DNA of 64,000 nt from Papio anubis (Eukaryota; Chordata; Mammalia; Primates; Cercopithecidae): contig NC_044981.1 in NCBI RefSeq assembly GCF_008728515.1, forward strand, positions 93,776,426 through 93,840,425. Reading direction: 5' to 3'. A program made the position numbers and the translations under genes. A model generated the notes under the pieces. The model did not search any database. It saw only the letters and a program-made list of their open reading frames with translations, and had not been told where the DNA came from. Shown piece after piece: positions 25,344 through 35,269 of this stretch (its first letter is position 1; the number at the start of each line of letters is the position of its first letter).

Positions 25344-27020
25344 CTTATCTAGGAGACGGAGACTCCAGAATACAGGGAGACAGTCTTTGTCTCCTTGTTC
25401 TATTTCCCAGATCAACTTTTCCTGGTTTGTTCAAATCTAAAGCACGTTGCTGGCACTTTCCTCGCAATGCCATCTCCAACAGCCTCCATCACCTTCTCTC
25501 CCACTCATGTCCTTCAGGCCTAGAAACACAATGCTTTTATAAAATACCAAGATGCCTATTCCCACCCCCTTTCATTTCAGTCCTCAATACACGGACCAGT
25601 CTCAGTGAGTTTTACCAGCCTGGTGGCTGAGGTTGGAGTCCAGAGATCATGGCAGGCATCTGGATGCCTAAAGGAAGAATCCAGTCATGTGACATAGAAA
25701 TTGTTTACTTTCCAAATCACAGTTGCTGCAGCCCAGGAGAAAACTTGTCAAGCCTGCAGGGTGCAAGAAGACAATGGGGGTTTGCTCTGATACGGTAATG
25801 GTTGCCTTTGTGTTGCACTAATTGCTCAGCCCCAGTGCTTATTTGGCTCAGCAGCGAGAGGAGGGGTCTTACTTTGGCTTTCTCCATTTTGATGTAATCT
25901 TAGATAAACCTACCAGACTCTCTTTTCTTAAAATAATGCTCCTCAGAATGCAATATTCTATGTGGTCACATAAACATACTGCTCAATAAGTGCAAACAGA
26001 ATTAAAGGTTTTAAATGATCAGTACCTGCCCATAATAATAAATAGTTATTCGTGTAGCAAAATCAGACAAAGTAGTTTAACATCATATACAAGATTTTAA
26101 TCATCTTTAAGGTCTTCAGTTCAAAAGAAGTTAATTACATAAGCACCATATATGTCTTTGGTAATATGGAGACTCTCCTCCTGCCCTCCCTTGAACAAGA
26201 GTCAAGTATACATTACCGGTATCAGTATAAGGGACAGCCACACTCCAAATCTGGCATCAAGACTTCCCTGTATTCACATAGAGAAAACAGGGTAGCCTGA
26301 GAAGTGTCAGGACTCGACCTGGATAATGGGCCTCGATCCAATAAACTGTGTTCAATGATTGCTGCAGCAAAGTGGCCGGGCTCTCACCAGACACTCTAAG
26401 CTCTTTCTTACAGCCCTACAGGGACAGCTCTGACTTCTTCATTAATACCACAACTTTAGCAGCAGTGATTCAGTTACCTATAAAAAACACACTCTATTGA
26501 CAAGGATTATTTACAGAAAAACAGGAAGATTTAAACAGTGGACTGTGAAAAACATCTGGGAACTTGTCAAAAAAGCAAAAACTAAGCTGCTTCGCCAGAA
26601 AATAAGGGAAACACAAGCACGGGGCAACCCTTCTCTTTCCTAGACAGCTTTCTCATGTGGGGACTTAACTATGAGCACATAGAGGAGTTTTCAGATGTGG
26701 CTGTGAGAACTTACACAAATGTATAGAAAGTTCTCTGAAATACTTAAAAATATTGCCACGTACACTTTATAGAACTTTTGAGTTTACAGTGTGTGCTGCT
26801 CTTCTATGTATGTCATATAAGGCCGGAGAGAATAAGAGAAGATAAATATTTTTCCTTTACTAACTATTAGTTCTGGGCTAGCCACTTATCTAGTGGGGTA
26901 TTTCAGTAGGAGAGAGAGGGAGTTTGATCATTCTTTCTAAGAGAACAAACAAGCATGCATACTTTTCAGCTTGTACTGAAAGGTGACTTTATGACAGTCC
27001 ATGCTATTCTGCCACCACAG
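25344..27020. other. Unique DNA
   Basis: No recognisable repeat. The stretch at 25730-25880 is somewhat GC-rich but shows no exon structure. Confidence 0.45.
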
Positions 27021-27625
27021 TATTAGATTTTTATTACTGCATAACAAAGGACCACAAATTTAGCAGCTTCTAACACCCATTTATTGATTCATGATTTCCA
27101 TCTGTTGAAGTGTGAACATGGTGTGACTAGATTTTCTGCTCAGAGTCTCACAAGGCTAATACTCAGGTGGTATCCATTCTCGTCTGGAGCTTACAGTCCT
27201 CTTCTATGGTCATGTAGTGGTGGTAGAGTTCAATTCCTTGCGGTTGTAAGACTAAGGTCCCTGTTCCCTTGCTGGCTTTCCTCCAAGGGCTAGACTCATC
27301 TTCTAGACGCTACCCCCATTTCTTACCATGTGACTCCCTCATCTTCAAAGCTAGCAACAAAGAATCTCCCTTGCATCAAATCCCTCTCACACTTCAAATC
27401 TCTTTCTTCAGGAAAAGCCCTTTCCCTTTTAGGAACTCACCTGATTAGATTGGATTCAACCAGGATAATCTCCCTTTCTTAAGGGCAAGTAATTTTAGGC
27501 CTTAATTACATCTGCAAAATCTCTTCACAGAAGTATCTGGAGTAGTGTTGGATTGGATAAGTGGTAGGAGGTGTGTACATACCTGCGGCAGGGACTCTCA
27601 GAGGCCATCTTAGGACTCTATATCT
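27021..27625 (-). mobile_element. MLT1-like MaLR LTR, diverged
   Basis: Opening TTTTTATTACTGCATAACAA, then 'ccacaaatttagcagcttct', 'ctgctcagagtctcacaagg', and at the far end 'ggccatcttaggactctata', read as the reverse complement of an MLT1-class LTR. The middle contains 'ggataatctccctttcttaa' and 'ccttaattacatctgcaaaa', typical of the same class. The subfamily is not resolved, and an internal insertion is possible because it is long. Confidence 0.6.
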
Positions 27626-28985
27626 CCCACAACTGCTTGAAAAACTGAAAAGCCTTGAGAAAAAATCCTAACATGACTCTCACCATCAGGTGAATCTTCA
27701 AGGAATCTGCTCTGCACCAGTCAAAGATATGGAAGTTCCCCTTTAGGGTTACAGTGATGTGATGGCAACTGCTGGGTCTGCACAATCTCAGTTGTCTTTG
27801 AGGGTGAGCATAAATGCCACTCTGATGAGCCTGAATGAGGGACACAGAGTCTGGGTTACTCTTTCCAGAGAGAGAAGCTTGAAAACCAAGTGAGAAAGGG
27901 GTGATTTTAACTCCTTTCTTTAATTCTCTGTTAAAGGGAACCAAGCTCCTCTATTCCTAAGCACAAACATGCAAACATGACCAGCTCAGCCTTCTCTTGA
28001 AGTTTGTCCTAGAATTGACAGGAGGCAGATAGAGCCAGTCACCTGTTATCACTGTAGACAGGCTGTTTAACTCCCCAGTTACGTGTGTAAATGACTAAGA
28101 GGACACTTCACCCTCAGCTCCATGGAATGGTATTTTAGAAAGATAAATTTTATGACCTAATTCTTAGATGCAGACTGAGAAGGAATTAGTTTCAAAAGAA
28201 AAATTCTTCTTTTCATAACTTAAAAGTGCAAGTGACCTCAAGGGGCAAAAATGAAACTGAATGTCTTCTATTTTTTTTTTTTTTTTTGTATTATGGTAGG
28301 CTTTTTTTCCCCCTGTTTTTTCTCCATTAAAGTAAAAAAAAGGTTAACTAAGTCTTAGACAGCTTAGAAGTTTTTTGAGTTCTTCTAAGTTCTAACCCTA
28401 GCTTCAGTATGGTGTTATTCTAAACACTCTCTGGGTTAGATAATTTTTCTTCATTATGAATCTTAAAATGGAAATTTTAACAGGTTAGCACTTCTTTCCC
28501 AGGAAGAGAGATCATTAATGTGTAAAAACCCATATGAGGAATAATATCTCCTTGCTCTCCACATTCCCTGCCTCATTGCCCACCCACTGCTGTGACTACA
28601 GGGGCACATGCCCAGTGCCTGATCAATTTCAGAAAACTCAGCTTATGGTCAGAGAATAGGGAAGTGGGGAGGCCTAAGGAGCAGAACCTAAAAGTGGGGA
28701 TGATCAGAAGGCATATGAGTGACCAGGGACAGAAAGAGTGCAGAGATGGGGATCTAGTAGCCTGAGGCTTATGACCTTAGAGATACATGTGTTCGCTCCT
28801 TGACAACAGATCATACTGATCACATGACATTAAGGAGGTTACAACCAATGCAAGCAAGAAAACTAAAATGACAGTCGTCTGGATCAGAAAAATGAATTAA
28901 CAGGAAAACACAGCTATTTTTGCTATGATGCTATCTTTATCATGACACTTGTCCACTCTTACTCTCTCCTGAACTTAAAATAATC
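27626..28985. other. Unique DNA with a T18 run
   Basis: A poly-T run lies at about 28270-28287. I recognise no Alu body attached to it. Otherwise nothing is seen. Confidence 0.45.
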
Positions 28986-28989
28986 ATAA

Positions 28990-29092
28990 TCATAATACGT
29001 TGATGAATATTATGTGTCCACTTGACTGGATGTCCAGAGAGCTGGTAAAGCACTATCTCTGGATGTGTCTGTGAGGGTATGGGAGAAATTAG
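28990..29092 (+). repeat. Old LTR-like repeat, left half (host of the ERV)
   Basis: ATTATGTGTCCACTTGACTG, then 'ctctggatgtgtctgtgagg' and GGGAGAAATTAG form the left portion of a widespread old repeat. It resumes at 32318 with TTAGCATTTGGATCAG, exactly where its consensus should continue. I recognise the family but cannot name it reliably. Confidence 0.7.
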
Positions 29093-29430
29093 TGTAAGGA
29101 AAATGGATATGCTGCAGTCAAGAATAGGTCAAGGCAGACATCTAGTCCAGCATGACTCAGTGGGTTTGGAGCGCAGGCGCACAACTCTGCTGTTATGTAG
29201 CCACGCCCACATGAGCTCGCTCTTGGCTCAGAGCCACTATTGTCTGTAAAAGGTATAATTACCTTGCTAATGCTGTACCTATGGCTTGTGCCCAAGCTCA
29301 CTTGTGGCCAGGATTGCTCATTCCCAGAGAGAGTAAAGCCATGCCAAAACTGTCTAAGGTTCCTTAAGTGTTCTTCCAACTCCCCACCACTCACCCACTG
29401 ACTCCCTTGGACCTCAGGTAGAACCTGACA
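29093..29430 (+). mobile_element. 5' LTR of a class I ERV (LTR10/HERV-I-like)
   Basis: A 338-bp LTR begins TGTAAGGAAAATGG and ends GAACCTGACA. An AP-1 site TGACTCA lies at 29153-29159, a TATA-like TATAATT at 29254-29260, and an AGTAAA polyadenylation-type signal at 29332-29337. The partner LTR is at 31967-32317. In the first 95 aligned bases I count 14 differences between the two, mostly transitions, so the insertion is old. The LTR10 name is from memory of the consensus. A minus-strand reading frame of 159 codons across this LTR and leader is fortuitous. Confidence 0.85.
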
Positions 29431-29960
29431 ATTGGCATCATGAACAGGATCCCCCATGACCATGGAGAAGGTGCTGAAGCAGCTGGAAGCACAGAGTACC
29501 CAGAAGGAGTGAACTTTTGCCAGCAGGATCGGATGGGCATTTCTGACTGTGCTGCAAGAAGTGCACACCCAGTCCCTGGGGGGTGCAGTGCAGGTGGGGG
29601 CCCTCCAGCCACAGGTGGGGCACCTGGAGGCCCAGCTTCACAGCTCAGAGCAAGAGTTAGAAGCTGCCTTGAATGGGAACCTCCAGGCACAGGCGGAGCA
29701 CCTGGAGGCCTGGCTACAGAGCTTGGAAAAGGAATTAGAGGCTGCTAGGAATGTAGGGCTGCAGGCTGTTGCCAGGACCTAAGGATCTGCTCCATAAAGA
29801 AAGGGAAGATGCCCCATCCATGGGGACCCTCCAAAACAAGAGTAAAATTAGCCCCAACAAGTTACACACTCACAGATGTGGATAGATTTTATTTTGGCCA
29901 GGGTTGACAGACAGAAAATCGATAATCAGCCCAATGAAGTACTCTTAACTTTGTGGAGAC
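29431..29960 (+). pseudogene. ERV leader and gag-like remnant with 78-bp tandem repeat
   Basis: ATTGGCATCATGAACAGG directly after the LTR occupies the primer-binding-site position; the tRNA is not identified. A stop-free frame at 29549-29782 encodes a Glu/Leu-rich segment with two 26-residue repeats, each containing a HLEAxL...LEKELEAA-like pattern that looks coiled-coil forming. In DNA, period 78 starts at about 29611 and again at 29689. The frame upstream, beginning at an ATG near 29461, is offset by a frameshift. Whether this is pre-gag or gag matrix is not clear from sequence. Confidence 0.6.
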
Positions 29961-30129
29961 AGTTGTCTCCAGAGCAGCAATTCCAGAAAGTGCCCAAGGG
30001 GGAGAAGGACATTGCTGTGTGACCCAGACCCACCCAAGCACCCCAGTTCAAAGACTACATGCTGCAGCCAGGTGGATGTATAAAGCCTTTTTTGTTCGAT
30101 TAAGGAACTGGATGAGGTGCCCAGCTTGG

Positions 30130-30448
30130 GGAAACAACGGACAACTGGAGTTCACATGTGGAATTAGTGATCCACTGGTCCCCCACCAATGTATAGTGGG
30201 TGCTGGCACTGGTGAATACTGGCACAGATTGCAGCCTTGTTTATGGGAACCCAGATAAGTTTCTGGGCAAACCTGCTCACATTGACAGTTATGGAGGCCG
30301 GTCAGTGAAAGTGAAATCTGTATCTCTGCATCTTGACATTGGCTGTTTGGCTCCCCACTTATATACTGTTTATGTCTCTCCCATACCAGAATACATTCTG
30401 GGGGTGGACATTTTACATGGCTTGGCAGCTGTTCTATCACAGATTTGA
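30130..30448 (+). pseudogene. ERV protease remnant, active-site Asp changed to Asn
   Basis: Residues ALVNTGTDCSL from 30206, then PIPEYILGVDIL near 30386, match the two landmark segments of retroviral aspartic proteases: the DTGA active-site loop and the hydrophobic 'ILG' segment. The active-site aspartate codon is AAT (Asn) at 30215-30217, which would abolish catalysis. The upstream protease start lies in a different frame (about 30130-30200), so a frameshift is also present. It is part of the broken pol of the 29.1-32.3 kb ERV. Confidence 0.8.
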
Positions 30449-30900
30449 TGAACTGCTTGATGATGGAGTCGGTACAGTACCACTACGTGGTGGGCTTAGC
30501 TATTGCGTTTTTTGTTTTTTGTTTTTTTTTCTAGAGAGCCAGGAACAGTTTGCCTTCAGGGTAGGGCAACAATGGACTTTCACAGTGTTGCTGCAGGGCA
30601 GTATGCATAGCCCCCATGCCATATGTCATGGTATTGTTAATAATATTGTAACCTCTGATTCTCTTGCAGATTTAGAAGCAGCAACACTCCTCTTGCCTGA
30701 GATTGGAATAATGCGGCCAAGACCCCCTTCCTGGCATTTAAGCAGGCTATTCAGCAGGCACAAGCTCTACAGCTGGTTGACAAGAGGTGCCCATTTGAGC
30801 TGGATGTGCATGTAACCACAGATGGTTTCAGTTGGGGCCTGTGGCAGCACATGGAGTGCCTGAGAATGCCAGTAGGCTTTTGGTCCCAACTGTAGAAGGA
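30449..30900 (+). pseudogene. ERV reverse transcriptase remnant
   Basis: In the frame around 30530-30640 the segment QQWTFTVL followed by LQG and MHSP resembles the region between reverse transcriptase motifs A and B. After a frame change, 30715-30895 encodes a segment containing TTDGFSWGLWQ, the connection between reverse transcriptase and RNase H, ending at an in-frame TAG (30893-30895). The catalytic YxDD box is not found, so a deletion has removed it. A T-rich tract at about 30508-30532 interrupts the region. Confidence 0.75.
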
Positions 30901-31780
30901 GCTGATCTCCAGCATTCCTTGATAGAAAAGCAGCTCAGGCTCATGAGAGTGTGACAGGATGGGTTACAGTCGTCACGCGGGCAAGTTACCCAATAGTGGA
31001 GTGGGTGCATTCATGAGTGACAAATCCCCGGACTGAGACAGCACAGATACCCACTTTAGCAAAGTGGGTGCTTACTTACAACAGCGAAGTGTGATGAACA
31101 CAAGCACCTTAGCAGCAGAGTTGCAAGAGGTCTTTGGACCTGTAGTCCTAATGCAAGATAAGGCCATGGGGCCTGAGGCACCCTTAGACCCCAAGCCTTC
31201 ACCTTTTAAGTAAGGGCACCCCCCCATTTCTGATGAGGCATGGCATAAGGATGGGTCTAGCCAGGGTGCTGCTACTGCCTGGACTGTTGTCATGGTCCAG
31301 CTAGTACTGATACCAGATAGTTTGATACCAGGTATGAACAAAGTAGCCAATGGGCTGAACTCAGGGCAGTGTGAATGTCGATCATCAAGGAGGTGACACC
31401 TGCAGTAATCTACACCAATAGCTGGGCAGTTCATCGAGGCTTAACCTTGTGGTTAACCACCTAGAAGTTACAGAAGTGGCTAGTTGGTCACCGGCTCATG
31501 TAGGGCCAAGCCACATGGCAAAACCTATGGGAGGAAGGATGACGTCCTCCAGTCAGATATGAGGACGAATGATAACCTGTTGTTGGCTGCCCCAACACCC
31601 CTAAAGGTAAGGAAATAAAAACCTGGCTTAATATACAAAGCAACATTGGGGTAATGTCACCATAGGGTGGTTGCCTGCCATAACCTAGAGTTGTTGTCCC
31701 CTGTATTACTGCTGTGGCCCCTGGGTCTAGGGTTCCACCCTGTGGGTGGGTCTCCCCACTAGAAAAACTCCCTTGGCCTA
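30901..31780 (+). pseudogene. ERV RNase H and 3' pol remnant
   Basis: From about 31225 the frame reads DEAWHKDGSS, matching the first catalytic segment of retroviral RNase H (T/xDGS). Several in-frame stops and shifts follow between 31380 and 31700. The later part (31430-31780) is weaker and may carry the end of RNase H or a scrap of integrase. No HHCC zinc-binding or DDE integrase signature is seen, and no envelope sequence before the 3' LTR. Confidence 0.65.
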
Positions 31781-31789
31781 GGGAGTGGA

Positions 31790-31960
31790 ATATATTCCTA
31801 TGTATCAGACCTGTCTGTCCAGAGACTGTGTGCCCAGAGCCTATGTACAAGGCCTATGTGTCAGATCTGCGTGTTTGGGGCCTATGTGCCCAGAGCCTAT
31901 GTATGAGGCCTATGTGTCAAACCTGTGTTTCCAAGGCCTGTGTCTCCCTCAGCCTAGTGG
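31790..31960 (+). repeat. 56-bp tandem repeat upstream of the 3' LTR
   Basis: A unit beginning CTGTGTGCCCAGAGCCTATG at 31826 repeats as CTATGTGCCCAGAGCCTATG at 31882, period 56, with partial copies on both sides. A purine-rich GTGGGTGGAG ends immediately before the 3' LTR and occupies the polypurine-tract position. Confidence 0.8.
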
Positions 31961-31966
31961 GTGGAG

Positions 31967-32317
31967 TGTAAAGAAAATGGATGTGCTGTGGTCAATAACA
32001 GACCAAGGCAGACATCTGGTCCAGCATGACTCAGTGAATTTGGAGTGCAGGTACACAACTCCATTCATTATGTAACCACATCATGTGAAGCACATTAGGT
32101 GATTACCCACATGAGCTCTTGCTTGACTCGGAACCACTATTGTCTGTAAAAGGTATAATTACCCTGTTAACGCTGTACATATGGCTCATGCCCAGGCTCA
32201 CTCCTGCCCAGAGAGAGAGAGTAAAGCAATGTCGAAACTTTCTACGATTCCTCAAGTGTTTTTCCAGCTACCCGCCACTCGCCCACTAACTCCCCTTGAA
32301 CCTGTTAGAACCTGACA
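31967..32317 (+). mobile_element. 3' LTR of the ERV
   Basis: A 351-bp LTR runs from TGTAAAGAAAATGG to AACCTGACA. It retains the AP-1 site TGACTCA (32027-32033), TATAATT (32154-32160) and AGTAAA (32220-32225). Relative to the 5' LTR it has an insertion of about 25 bp at roughly 32079-32104 and lacks about 12 bp near 32200. LTR pairs are identical at insertion, so these differences arose afterwards or by recombination. Confidence 0.85.
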
Positions 32318-32705
32318 TTAGCATTTGGATCAGTAAGAAGTGAGAGGAAGATCACTCTCACAAATGTGGGTAGGCATCATCCAATCCGTTGAGGGCACCA
32401 ATAGGACAAAAAAGCAGGAAAAGGGGGGAATTTGCTCCTTGCTTGAGCTGGGATATCCATCTTCTCCTGCCCTCTAAATCAGCACTCCTGATTCTTAGTT
32501 CTTGCAGTCTGGACTGGAACTATACCACAGGTTGTCCTATACCACAATCTTTCCTCCAGCTTACAGAGAACAGATTGTGGGACTTCTCAGCCTTCATAAT
32601 TTCATGAGTCCATTTCTCCTGAGAAATCTTTCTTTATATCTGTCTCTCTATATCTATGTATTTAGGTTCTGTTTCTCTGTAGAACCCTTATACAAACGGA
32701 AAACT
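32318..32705 (+). repeat. Old LTR-like repeat, right half
   Basis: Continuation of the repeat interrupted at 29092: TTAGCATTTGGATCAG, 'atgtgggtaggcatcatcca', 'gctgggatatccatcttctc', 'gggacttctcagccttcata' and finally 'ggttctgtttctctgtagaa', the typical end of that old family. Confidence 0.75.
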
Positions 32706-32885
32706 CATATGCAACACATGTCTATACCAAATACTGTTCTAAAGTGCTTTATGTTGACTCATTTAATCTTCACAATAACACATAATGTAGGTTATATTAT
32801 TATCCCTGTTTTAAAGAGGAGGAAAATGAATTCAAAGTAACTTGATCAAGGATATTTGGTAGTAAATGGTCCAACCAGAAATCTG
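32706..32885 (-). repeat. MIR-like fragment
   Basis: 'aaagtgctttatgttgactc', ATTTAATCTTCACAATAACA and 'tattatccctgttttaaag' match reverse-complement MIR, followed by weaker matches to about 32885. Confidence 0.75.
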
Positions 32886-34048
32886 TGGAAATCAAAGTTA
32901 ATTATGTATAAAAAGGGAATACGCTGCTATGGGCACCACAATAGTCTCCACAGCTCACTATCTTGCTTTCACATATTTCATAAAAGAATGTGAGTTATAG
33001 AGGAGAATACTATGCATATAGAAGTGGAATAGGAAAAAAAAAATTGAAACATCTCCCAATGACAAATAGATGATACATACAGATATTAAACCGAATAACT
33101 TCCTCTTTGGCATGGTAGGGATTATTATTTTTTCATTATTAAATTAAACATGGTAGCTAAATGTGAATCTAAGAAGCTACAAAATGAGAAGATCCAAAAC
33201 CTCATGGGGTAAGCAATACTAGGTGCCAGGAGATCTAGGTTCAATTCTTACCATTTAGCCATGAAACCATTATTGTCTTGACCAGCTTGTTTTGTACAAT
33301 AGATATTAAAAATGCCCCCACTTAGTTTATGTTTGTAGGTTCTTAGTAAGTGAAATAAAAGATAGATGTACATGTATTTGGAAAAGAATACAATTCTCTA
33401 GAAGAATAGTGTCTAAAAATAAGTTTCCAAGTGTGCATACGTGTTTGCAAAGTTGCCTACATTTATACTAAAGAAAGAGAGGAAAGAGCTCTTGGCAGAA
33501 ATGGTTCAGGATCCCATTTTCCTACATAAAGAACAGGGACCATGGAGATTCAACTGGTTCATATTAGTGATCTCCATTCATAAATGAACTGTCACCAGTA
33601 GAGCATATTACTGAGAGGAGAAAGAATCATCATGCTTACGTTCACGAATAAAATGAAATCCCAGACAGGCTTCATCTGAAACATCAAGACATTGAAAGGA
33701 AAAGGAAATACCTAAATGCTGGCTTGCTTTTGCAGCTATTTACTAGCCATCTATATACAAAGACATAGAAATTGTAGCACATGTATTCTGAATTGCTACA
33801 TGCTTCTAGAATCAACAGCAAAAAAACCCCAGATATACTCAATCACATTTGAAGGATAAAATTTTCCATTAGCTTTATTATCTTTTATATATGTAGATAT
33901 CTCTTTTCAGTGGGAGTCAAAGGTATTTACAAACCACAAAACGTATTTTCTTATTCTTTTTCCTATCTATCAAATACACAAAGAAATAAAAAAACCTTGG
34001 CAATGCAATGTTCTTATTAATTGCAGAAAACTTTCAAAGTATATTCAA
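32886..34048. other. Mostly unique DNA
   Basis: A weak forward MIR-like stretch may lie at 33205-33300 ('ggagatctaggttcaattct'). Nothing else is recognised. Confidence 0.4.
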
Positions 34049-34370
34049 TTCGACAACTTTTTTTTGTTTTTTGTTTTTTTTTTTAGACGAAGTCTCACTC
34101 TGTTGTCAGGCTGGAGTGCAGTGGCACAATCTCAGCTCACTGAGCTCACTGCAAGCTCCACCTCCTGGGCTCAAGCGATTCTCATACCTCAGCCTCCCAA
34201 GTAGCTCACCTAGCTAATTTTTGTATTTTTAGTAGAGACGGGGTTTCACCATGTTGGCCAGGATGGTCTCAATCTCCTGACCTCGTGATCCACCCGCCTC
34301 GGCCTCCCAAAGTGCTGGGATTACAGGCATGAGCGACTGCTCCGGACTGCGTCTGACCCACTTCAACAAC
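34049..34370 (-). mobile_element. AluS-type SINE
   Basis: Poly-T, then the reverse complement of a complete Alu with several older changes and a small internal duplication (CTCAGCTCACTGAGCTCACTG at about 34130-34150). The TSD is TTCGACAAC (34049-34057) and TTCAACAAC (34362-34370), with one mismatch. About a dozen extra bases (CTGCGTCTGACCCAC) sit between the Alu head and the right TSD. Confidence 0.88.
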
Positions 34371-34586
34371 TTTTTTTTTTTTTTTTTTGAGACGGAGTCT
34401 CGCTCTGTCGCCCAGGCTGGAGTGCAGTGGCCGGATCTCAGCTCCCTGCAAGCTCCGCCTCCCGGGTTTGCGGCCATTCTCCTGCCTCAGCCTCCCGAGT
34501 AGCTGGGACTACAGGCGCCTGCCACCTCGCCTGGCTAGTTTTTTGTATTTTTTTTTTAGTAGAGACGGGGTTTCACAACAACTTTT
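34364..34586 (-). mobile_element. 5'-truncated AluY of Old World monkey type
   Basis: The element begins with poly-T at 34371 and lacks its 5' head, ending at GGGGTTTCA near 34575. CAACAACTTTT flanks it at 34364-34374 and 34576-34586. It carries CACCTCGCC and CTAGTTTTTTGTATTTTTT, bases I associate with cercopithecid AluY lineages. It inserted at the right junction of the older Alu just upstream. Confidence 0.88.
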
Positions 34587-34947
34587 AAGTTAAGCGAGTA
34601 TGATTTGTGTTTATTGTGCTGAATATTGTGAGAAATACACCAAAAAGTCTACAAAGACACAATCCAATTAGGGCACCAAAGCAGGTAGGAAACTAAAGAT
34701 GGTGTAAGACAGTGCTTACACAACAAGAAAATTGCCATGTCAGATGGCCTTAGGTATGAAGAAGACATTTGATCTGAGCCTTTCAGAAGACTTTTACCAG
34801 GTGTAGCTGGAAGCAGACATCCAGGGTTAGGGTGCACTGTAAGGAAAAGTATAAGAATAGAATGGGACAGAGTTTTACAGGGAAGACTTGAGAGGATAAA
34901 ATGGATACAGGAAGAAATGAGAGCCTACACAGAGGGACACAGTTTAT

Positions 34948-35269
34948 AAAAGATATTGAGGCCGGTGGTGGCTCACGCCTGTAATCCCAGTACTTTGGGA
35001 GGCCAAGATGGGTGTATCACGAGGTCAGGAGATCGAGACCATCCTGGCTAACACGGTGAAACCCGGTCTCTACTAAAAATACAAAAAAAGTAGCCGGGCG
35101 TGTTGGCGGGCGCCTGTAGTCCCAGCTACTCCAGAGGCTGAGGCAGGAGAACGGCGTGAACCCAGGAGGCGGAGCTTGCAGTGAGCCGAGATCTAGTCAC
35201 TGCACTCCAGCCTGGGTGACAGAGCGAGACTCTGTCTCAAAAAAAAAAAAGAAAAAAAAAAGATATTGA
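34948..35269 (+). mobile_element. AluY SINE with 12-bp TSDs
   Basis: A full-length Alu in forward orientation starts GGCCGGTGGTGGCTCACGCC at 34960 and ends in an A-rich tail with one G. AAAAGATATTGA flanks it at 34948-34959 and 35258-35269 with no mismatch. AluY-type positions include GAGATCGAGACCATCC and GGCGTGAACCCAGG. It lies inside the minus-strand L2. Confidence 0.95.

Larger units (their letters stand above)
29089..32321 (+). mobile_element. Collapsed endogenous retrovirus with 4-bp TSD
   Basis: The provirus runs TTAG (29089-29092), LTR, internal, LTR, TTAG (32318-32321). A 4-bp TSD is usual for gammaretrovirus-like (class I) ERVs. Only about 2.5 kb lie between the LTRs, where a complete provirus has 7-8 kb. 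A gag-like leader, protease, reverse transcriptase and RNase H remnants are recognisable in order. I see no zinc-knuckle nucleocapsid and no envelope. Every coding part carries stops, frameshifts or large deletions, so it is a fossil without coding capacity. Confidence 0.88.

Noticed and set aside
29150..29165. p53 response element in the LTR
   Set aside because: LTR10 elements in human often carry p53 sites, but I find no RRRCWWGYYY pair matching the consensus here. Only the AP-1 site is clear.
29089..29690. Minus-strand reading frames of 159, 99 and 67 codons
   Set aside because: They lie antisense to the ERV 5' LTR and leader. There is no homology to a known protein and no promoter context.
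30200..30448. Possible functional retroviral protease
   Set aside because: The catalytic Asp is Asn, the N-terminal part is in another frame, and neighbouring pol is broken.
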